Assembly (NCBI RefSeq): GCF_003856975.1
Contig: NZ_CP033107.1
Location: forward strand, 806,001-870,000
Length of the DNA stretch: 64,000 bases
Reading direction: 5' to 3'
Origin: Plantibacter sp. PA-3-X8
GTDB taxonomy: Bacteria > Actinomycetota > Actinomycetes > Actinomycetales > Microbacteriaceae
The notes beneath the pieces are model-generated. The model made no database searches and had not been told where the DNA came from. It saw only the letters and a program-made list of their open reading frames with translations. How positions within the stretch are numbered: the first letter of the stretch is position 1; each line of letters opens with the position of its first letter. Position numbers and translations under genes: made by a program. Below, one piece after another: positions 59,383 to 64,000 of this stretch.

Positions 59383-60939
59383 ATGGACGACGACCAGCGG
59401 CGACGGCGACTCATCCCCGAGCCGGTGGACCGGTTCGCGACCGGCGAGGAGTACCCCGAGTACCGCGTCGACCTCGAGCGCATCCGGTTCTCCCCCTACT
59501 TCGCGCGGTTGTCCGCCGTGACGCAGGTCGTCTCGCCCTCCGGCGTCGGTCAGGTCGTCCACAACCGCCTCACGCACTCGATCAAGGTGACCGCTGTCGC
59601 GCGCGCGATCGCCATGCAGCTCACCACGACCGATCCCGAGCAGAACGCCATCGTCGAGCGACTCGGCGGCTGCGACCCGGTCGTGGTGCAGGCCGCCGCC
59701 TCCGCCCACGACCTCGGCCACCCACCGTTCGGCCACCTCGGTGAGCAGGTCCTCGACCGCCTGGCACGTGAGCGGCTCGGCCTCGCGGAGGGCTTCGAGG
59801 GCAACGCGCAGTCGTTCCGCATCCTCTCCGCACTCGACGTGTGCGAGACGGTGAAGGAGGGCCTCAACCTCACGGCCGCTTCCCGCGCCGCAGTGCTCAA
59901 GTACCCCTGGGGCCGCACCATCCACCGCCCCGACCTCGACCCGGCAGACCCCACCCGCATGCCTCGCGGGTCAACCGCCAGCCGCTGGGAGACCGCGCCG
60001 CCGAAGTTCTCCGCGTACACCCTCGATCTCGACGACATGCTCGACGCCCGCAGCGCGTTCACCGCGATCGCGCCCTGGCAGCAGACCGTCGAGTGCTCCG
60101 TGATGGACGTCGCCGACGACATCGCCTACTCGCTGCACGACCTCGACGACTTCTACCGCGCCGGCGTCCTGCAGCAGGCGGCGGTCGCGGTCGAGTTCCG
60201 CACCTTCCTCCGCGACCAGCACACCCTCGCCGCGCTCGACGCCGACGAACTCTGGAACCGCGCACCCGGCCACTCGCTCGAGCTGTTGCGCCGGCGGATC
60301 GTCTCACGCGACCCGTGGATCGCCAGCGATGAGCACTTCCGGGCGTCGGTCCAGCGGGTCGCGACCGAGCTCGTCGAAGGACTTCTCGCCGTCCCCTTCG
60401 ACGGCTCGAGCCGAACCGAACGCGCCATCGAGTCGTTCGTGTCGTCCTGGATCGGTCGGCTCCAGCGCTCCGTCCTCGTCGTCGAGGAGCCGAACGTGCG
60501 CTCCGGGCACGTGTCACTCCTGCCCGAGGCCTGGCACGACGTCACGGTGCTGAAGTTCGTCCACACCCGGTTCGTCATCGACCGGCCGGACTTCGCCACC
60601 TACCAGCGAGGCCAGTCCCGGGTGCTCGACGTGCTCGTCACCGAACTGGACAGCTGGCTCGACGACCCCCGCGACGGCCCGCGTGCGCCGCAGAAGCTCC
60701 TCGACTTCGTCGAACTCGCCACCGACGGCTACTTCCGACTCCGGGCGGACAACCCCGACTGGCTCCCGGCAGACCCCGAGTCCGACAGTGGCCGCCCGCA
60801 GAGCGACCCACGCGCCCTGGGGCGCCTCGGTCGGGCGCGTGGCATCCTCGACTACGTCGCCTCGCTGACCGACGAACAGGCGACGGCGCTCGCCGCCAGA
60901 CTGCGCGGAGACCGCGAGGCATGGGCCTTCGGCAGCTGA
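59383..60939 (+). CDS. dgt: Deoxyguanosinetriphosphate triphosphohydrolase (dGTPase)-like HD hydrolase
   Basis: 518 residues. HD-domain metal ligands appear as NRLTHSIKV, SAHDLGHPPFGHLGE and a later aspartate in VMDVADDIAYS; FEGNAQSFRIL and the C-terminal KFVHTRFV complete the pattern. The enzyme hydrolyses dNTPs to deoxynucleoside and triphosphate, adjusting dNTP pools. The ATG has GTGAGGGG upstream. The upstream open frame to 58702 is antisense to the glycosylase gene and is not used. Confidence 0.94.
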   Translation: MDDDQRRRRLIPEPVDRFATGEEYPEYRVDLERIRFSPYFARLSAVTQVVSPSGVGQVVHNRLTHSIKVTAVARAIAMQLTTTDPEQNAIVERLGGCDPVVVQAAASAHDLGHPPFGHLGEQVLDRLARERLGLAEGFEGNAQSFRILSALDVCETVKEGLNLTAASRAAVLKYPWGRTIHRPDLDPADPTRMPRGSTASRWETAPPKFSAYTLDLDDMLDARSAFTAIAPWQQTVECSVMDVADDIAYSLHDLDDFYRAGVLQQAAVAVEFRTFLRDQHTLAALDADELWNRAPGHSLELLRRRIVSRDPWIASDEHFRASVQRVATELVEGLLAVPFDGSSRTERAIESFVSSWIGRLQRSVLVVEEPNVRSGHVSLLPEAWHDVTVLKFVHTRFVIDRPDFATYQRGQSRVLDVLVTELDSWLDDPRDGPRAPQKLLDFVELATDGYFRLRADNPDWLPADPESDSGRPQSDPRALGRLGRARGILDYVASLTDEQATALAARLRGDREAWAFGS

Positions 60940-61036
60940 GTGCAGCCTGAACGCCGACCCGGTTCCGAGCAATACCCGACGCATTTCGGATAGGTCAGAG
61001 CGGGGGATTGCTAGAAGATCTAGCGTTAGCAACGGC

Positions 61037-61054
61037 GCCGGGAACCAGCCCGGC
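61037..61054 (+). other. Leader hairpin before the DUF7882-like gene
   Basis: GCCGGG-AACCAG-CCCGGC forms a perfect 6-bp stem in the leader, 28 bases before the ATG. Just upstream, GCTAG-AAGAT-CTAGC (61009-61023) is another small dyad. Either may be a control site; no regulator is implied. Confidence 0.4.
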
Positions 61055-61081
61055 ACCGAAACAGAACGGATGGCGCGCCTC

Positions 61082-61414
61082 ATGGGAAACCTCCTCTACG
61101 GAACCCCTCCGACCCCGCACGAGATCGAAGACCGACTGCTCGCACACCTGCAGACGGTCATCTTCACGAAGTTCCGCCGCAACGAGAGCTTCGCCTTCCA
61201 CCTCGAAGCCGTTCCCGGCCGCGGGACCGGACGTCAGTCGCTCTGGCTGAACCCGATGATCCCCCTCCAGTTCTCGTTCTACGGCAGCCGTGCCCCCGAG
61301 CTCAACCGTGAGTGGTTGGCCGCGCTCCTCGAGCAGGCCAACAGTGCCAAGGGCATGCGCGTCGTCCCCGAGCCGGCAGCCGGCGCCGCGAAGCGCGTCG
61401 AGTCCGCAGCGTAG
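61082..61414 (+). CDS. Small actinobacterial protein, DUF7882-like
   Basis: 110 residues from ATG 61082 (an in-frame ATG lies twelve bases upstream). It begins MGNLLYGTPPTPHEIEDRLLAHLQ, contains KFRRNESFAFHLE, SLWLNPMIPLQF and LNREWLAALLEQANSAKGMRVVPEP. I associate this pattern with a small family widespread in Microbacteriaceae, present in several copies per genome, with no known function. No signal peptide or membrane segment. Confidence 0.8.
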   Translation: MGNLLYGTPPTPHEIEDRLLAHLQTVIFTKFRRNESFAFHLEAVPGRGTGRQSLWLNPMIPLQFSFYGSRAPELNREWLAALLEQANSAKGMRVVPEPAAGAAKRVESAA

Positions 61415-61503
61415 ATCCGAACGGTCGGCGACAACTGACCGACCATCGTCTCGACGCGCTCCGGCCGTCGGACGTCTCTGAAACACCAGTTGGGGGTGCC
61501 ACC

Positions 61504-61875
61504 GTGACCACCGGACTCCAGGGCGCGCCCGACTTCCTCGACCTGGACGACGCACGCGCCTCCCGTCGTTCCCTCGACCGCACGGACATCGTGTTCCAGA
61601 CCTCGCACGCCAGCTTGGACGCGGAGGGCGGGCTGTCCCTCAGTCGGACGTCCCTCAGCCTCGGCGTCGACGGCGACACCGTCCGGGTTCCGGCGAATCA
61701 CATCGTCGCCTGGTCGCTCCGTGCCGAAGGCGGCCTCATCGTGGTGACCGTCTGGTCCGAGCGCCCGACCGCCGTCCACGAGACCACGGTCCTCCCGCGG
61801 TTCGCCCGCATGGCGTCGTCCGCGCTCACCGAGGTCCTGGGTGCGGAACACGGCTTCCTGCAAGGGACCGCCTGA
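61504..61875 (+). CDS. Hypothetical protein
   Basis: 123 residues from a GTG with GGGGGTG upstream. Strand-rich (DIVFQTSHASLDAEGGLSLSRTSLSLGVDG, VRVPANHIVAWSLRAEGGLIVVTVW), possibly a PH-like or small beta-barrel fold. It lies 89 bases after the DUF7882-like gene on the same strand. Not recognised. Confidence 0.65.
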   Translation: MTTGLQGAPDFLDLDDARASRRSLDRTDIVFQTSHASLDAEGGLSLSRTSLSLGVDGDTVRVPANHIVAWSLRAEGGLIVVTVWSERPTAVHETTVLPRFARMASSALTEVLGAEHGFLQGTA

Positions 61876-61952
61876 CATCGAGTGGTCTGCTCGGGCCGGA
61901 AACGACCCGCTACGGGATGACAGCCGGGCTCCGCCGTGAGATTCTATGAGCG

Positions 61953-62906
61953 ATGAGCGAAGAGACGGGACCCGCGGAGCGGTCCGAGGTCGCAGGCCGC
62001 GACGTCGATGAGGCTCGCGATCTGTTCGCCGGCGCGTACAACGCCGGCTCGATGATCATCGAACCCACCGAATCGGCGTTCACCTTCCGGTACACCGCGA
62101 TCGGCGACGACGAGCTGACCCTGCGCGCCACCCAGTTCACCGGACGCGTCACCGGGACGGTGCTCACGGAAGGCGAATACATCGTCTCCTGGCTGACGGC
62201 GGGCAGTGGGGCCACCGATCTCGCCGGCGCGCCGATGCAGCTCGTGCACGGGCAGCCGGCGATGTTCGCGAACAACCGGCTCGCCGAGTTCGACTTCACG
62301 GACTACCGGCAGAACCTCATGCACTTCGACGGGACGTTCCTCGAGCGGGTGGCCGGCGAGGTGGAGGGTACGAGCGGCCCGATCCTCTTCGACACGACAG
62401 CCCGACCGACCGGTGAGCAGCTCCGCCGGTGGGCCGCTTCGGTGACCTCCGTCGCCAGGGTCATCTACGACGACACCAGTCCGGCCGTCCTCCGCGCCGA
62501 GGCGAACCGGTCGGCGGCGATCGCGCTCCTCGAGACGTTCCCGCACACGGCCCTGCACGCGCCGGTGGAGATCGGCCTGCCGGACGCCGGGAAGACCCGC
62601 GCGGCCATCGAGTTCATGATCGCCAACGCGCACCTCCCGATCCGCACGGAGGACGTTGCCGAAGCGGTCGGCATGAGCCAGCGCAGCCTCCAGAGCGCGT
62701 TCCGTCGGGAGCACGACATCACCGCGATCGACTACCTGCGACGGGTCAGGCTCGACCGGGTGCAAGAGGAACTGCAGAAGGCCGACCCCGGGCTGGCCAC
62801 GGTCGCGGAGGTCGCCAGCCGGTGGGGGTTCGCGCACCTCGGGCGGTTCTCCGCCTCGTACACCAACCGCTTCGGCGAGTATCCGAGCACGACGCTCGGT
62901 TCCTAG
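61953..62906 (+). CDS. AraC-family transcriptional regulator
   Basis: 317 residues. The C-terminal 100 residues are the double helix-turn-helix AraC domain: IRTEDVAEAVGMSQRSLQSAFRRE and LATVAEVASRWGFAHLGRFSASY, ending FGEYPSTTL. The N-terminal 200 residues resemble the AraC-binding-like (cupin_6/AraC_binding_2) sensor. Target genes cannot be told from the context. Confidence 0.92.
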   Translation: MSEETGPAERSEVAGRDVDEARDLFAGAYNAGSMIIEPTESAFTFRYTAIGDDELTLRATQFTGRVTGTVLTEGEYIVSWLTAGSGATDLAGAPMQLVHGQPAMFANNRLAEFDFTDYRQNLMHFDGTFLERVAGEVEGTSGPILFDTTARPTGEQLRRWAASVTSVARVIYDDTSPAVLRAEANRSAAIALLETFPHTALHAPVEIGLPDAGKTRAAIEFMIANAHLPIRTEDVAEAVGMSQRSLQSAFRREHDITAIDYLRRVRLDRVQEELQKADPGLATVAEVASRWGFAHLGRFSASYTNRFGEYPSTTLGS

Positions 62907-62922
62907 CCGCCGGCCGTTCGGC

Positions 62923-63198
62923 TCAGAAGTCGCCGAACTCGTCGTACTCGTCGAGACCCGACAGCTTCTCCGTCTCGATGGCGGGAACGATCTCCAGCGC
63001 CCGGTTCGCGAAGGATTCCACGGTCACCTGCAGGCCCGGGCTGACCAGGACGTCCAGGTTGCGATCTGCGGAGAGCGGGACGTGGACGAAGCGACCACCG
63101 GCTTGGACGGCGGACTCGATCTCGCTCATCAGTGCCGAGATGTCGACACCCGACTCGATGTCGTACGAAACGCGGCCGATGGCGATGCTGTACTGCAT
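62923..63198 (-). CDS. Small hypothetical protein
   Basis: 91 residues from ATG 63198, with GGAGG eight bases upstream; an ATG six bases earlier is less well placed. MQYSIAIGRVSYDIESGVDI, then VQAGGRFVHVPLSADRNLDVLVSPGLQVTVE and an acidic tail ending DEYDEFGDF. The fold may be a short alpha/beta domain, similar in size to small Microbacteriaceae proteins of unknown role. Confidence 0.7.
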   Translation of the reverse strand: MQYSIAIGRVSYDIESGVDISALMSEIESAVQAGGRFVHVPLSADRNLDVLVSPGLQVTVESFANRALEIVPAIETEKLSGLDEYDEFGDF

Positions 63199-63290
63199 GA
63201 CCATCACCTCCGGGATCGGGTTGTTGCTGCAAGCGTATGGAACGTGCCTGTGGATCACGGTGGGTTGACCAAGGTCGCCACACGTGCAGG

Positions 63291-63339
63291 GGGTGTCGCC
63301 TCAGTCTCCCTCCTGCGCGGCGAAACTGCGGCGACACCC
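63291..63339 (-). terminator. Inverted repeat after the ABC-F gene
   Basis: GGGTGTCGCC (63291-63300) pairs with GGCGACACCC (63330-63339), and CAGT/ACTG extends the stem inward after a mismatch. It starts one base after the ABC-F stop on the minus strand. Confidence 0.7.
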
Positions 63340-63340
63340 G

Positions 63341-64000
63341 CTATCGCGCGCGGTCGACGCGGGTCTCCTCCCAGACGGGCTCGTCGGAGGCCTGCACCCG
63401 GCCGTCGGAGCCGAAGACGAGGAAGCGGTCGAAGCCGCGCGCGAACCAGCGGTCGTGGGTGACCGCGATCACCGTGCCCTCGAAACCCGCCAGACCCTGC
63501 TCGAGCGCCTCCGCCGAGACGAGGTCGAGGTTGTCGGTCGGCTCGTCGAGCAGGAGCAGCGTGGCGCCGGAGAGTTCGAGCAGGAGGACCTGCAGGCGCG
63601 CCTGCTGTCCGCCCGACAGGGATTCGAACGGCTGCTCGGCCGCGCCCGCCAGACCGTAGCGGTCGAGCACGCGGCTGGCGGCCTCGCGGGGGAGCCCCGA
63701 CCGGTGTTCGTCGCCGCGGTGCAGGATGTCGAGCAGGGTCCGGCCGACGAGTTCGGGGTGCCGGTGCGACTGTGCGAACCACCCCGGCTGCACGCGCGCG
63801 CCGAGCTTGGCGTCGCCGTCGTGCTCGACCGGGACGAGCGCGTCGCCCGCTGCGGCGAGGTGTCCGGCGCCCGGATCGGGATCCGTCCCACCGCCGGCGA
63901 GCAGCCGGAGGAAGTGCGACTTGCCCGATCCGTTCGAACCGAGGACGCCGATGCGCTCGCCGAACCAGATCTCCGCGTCGAACGGCTGCATGAGGCCGGT
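63341..64000 (-). CDS. ABC-F family ATPase, C-terminal part (5' end cut by window)
   Basis: The frame is open to base 64000, so only the last 219 residues are visible, corresponding to the second ATPase domain: Walker A GSNGSGKSHF, signature SLSGGQQARLQ, Walker B LLLLDEPTDNLD and H-loop VTHDRWF. ABC-F proteins act at the ribosome, as translation factors or antibiotic-protection proteins. No membrane segments are present. The serine-histidine ending of the Walker A (KSH instead of KST/KSS) is slightly unusual. Confidence 0.9.
   Translation of the reverse strand, partial: TGLMQPFDAEIWFGERIGVLGSNGSGKSHFLRLLAGGGTDPDPGAGHLAAAGDALVPVEHDGDAKLGARVQPGWFAQSHRHPELVGRTLLDILHRGDEHRSGLPREAASRVLDRYGLAGAAEQPFESLSGGQQARLQVLLLELSGATLLLLDEPTDNLDLVSAEALEQGLAGFEGTVIAVTHDRWFARGFDRFLVFGSDGRVQASDEPVWEETRVDRAR

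Noticed and set aside
1-64000. tRNA, rRNA, tmRNA, CRISPR array or riboswitch
   Set aside because: I looked for T-loop-like GTTCGA-type segments with acceptor pairing, regularly spaced repeats and known leader folds. Candidate GTTCGA strings all lie inside coding sequence without acceptor stems, and the repeats present are two-arm inverted repeats, not spaced arrays.

Overview
The window looks like chromosome from a high-GC actinobacterium, most likely a member of the Microbacteriaceae. This rests on the very GC-rich coding sequence, frequent GTG starts, ATGA stop/start overlaps, sugar ABC importers without their own ATPase gene, and a small protein at 61082-61414 that resembles a family I associate with Microbacteriaceae (DUF7882-like). 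The genus is inference. I saw no tRNA, rRNA, CRISPR array, prophage or intact transposon. The two outermost genes (an ABC exporter on the left, an ABC-F ATPase on the right) are cut by the window edges.

Layout. 1-1.5 kb: end of an ABC exporter, then about 520 bp without a supported gene. 2.0-6.7 kb: an LtrA-like membrane protein divergent from a five-gene operon of overlapping genes (ABC-2 permease, four-helix membrane protein, XRE regulator, ABC ATPase, ABC-2 permease). 6.75-13.1 kb: a LacI regulator divergent from a hexonate/hexuronate operon (fructuronate-reductase-like enzyme, idonate/gulonate-type dehydrogenase, MHS transporter, ManD-type mannonate dehydratase). 13.3-16.2 kb: small membrane proteins and an EamA permease. 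16.3-24.8 kb: a galactoside operon under a divergent LacI regulator with two near-identical operators (GH42 beta-galactosidase, two permeases, binding protein, GH36 alpha-galactosidase). 24.9-26.0 kb: a secreted peptidoglycan-binding-domain protein and a hypothetical.

26.2-41.6 kb is the least conventional part and the best candidate for a poorly described system. It holds a second sugar ABC importer, a secreted BNR-4-type beta-propeller with a C-terminal F5/8-type-C-like domain, a LacI-like sensor protein with no DNA-binding head, a DeoR repressor, two AXE1-type deacetylase/esterases, an MHS transporter, a large FAD-dependent oxidoreductase with a carbohydrate-module-like tail, and an IclR regulator. 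I read it as uptake and processing of a decorated, probably acetylated and possibly uronic-acid-containing plant or algal polysaccharide; the substrate is not determined.

41.7-64 kb is mixed: DUF1275, RidA and EEP-family proteins; a translationally coupled Hen1-Pnkp RNA repair cassette (44.4-48.4 kb); an AsnC regulator divergent from ornithine cyclodeaminase and a CtlX-type hydrolase (arginine/citrulline/ornithine catabolism); an orphan histidine kinase; a GNAT, an aldo/keto reductase and a TetR-controlled NAD(P)-binding reductase; an orphan immunity-like protein; NUDIX and VOC proteins; a uracil-DNA-glycosylase-family protein divergent from a dGTPase; an AraC regulator; and an ABC-F protein.

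Regulation is unusually legible. Most divergent promoters carry a visible palindrome: 3.2, 7.8, 17.4, 33.3, 37.3, 49.0 and 55.5 kb. A family of intergenic two-arm inverted repeats built on TTCGCCCA...TGGGCGAA occurs at least three times (16.26, 25.43 and 41.61 kb). A perfect 21-bp inverted repeat sits inside the first codons of the GH36 gene.
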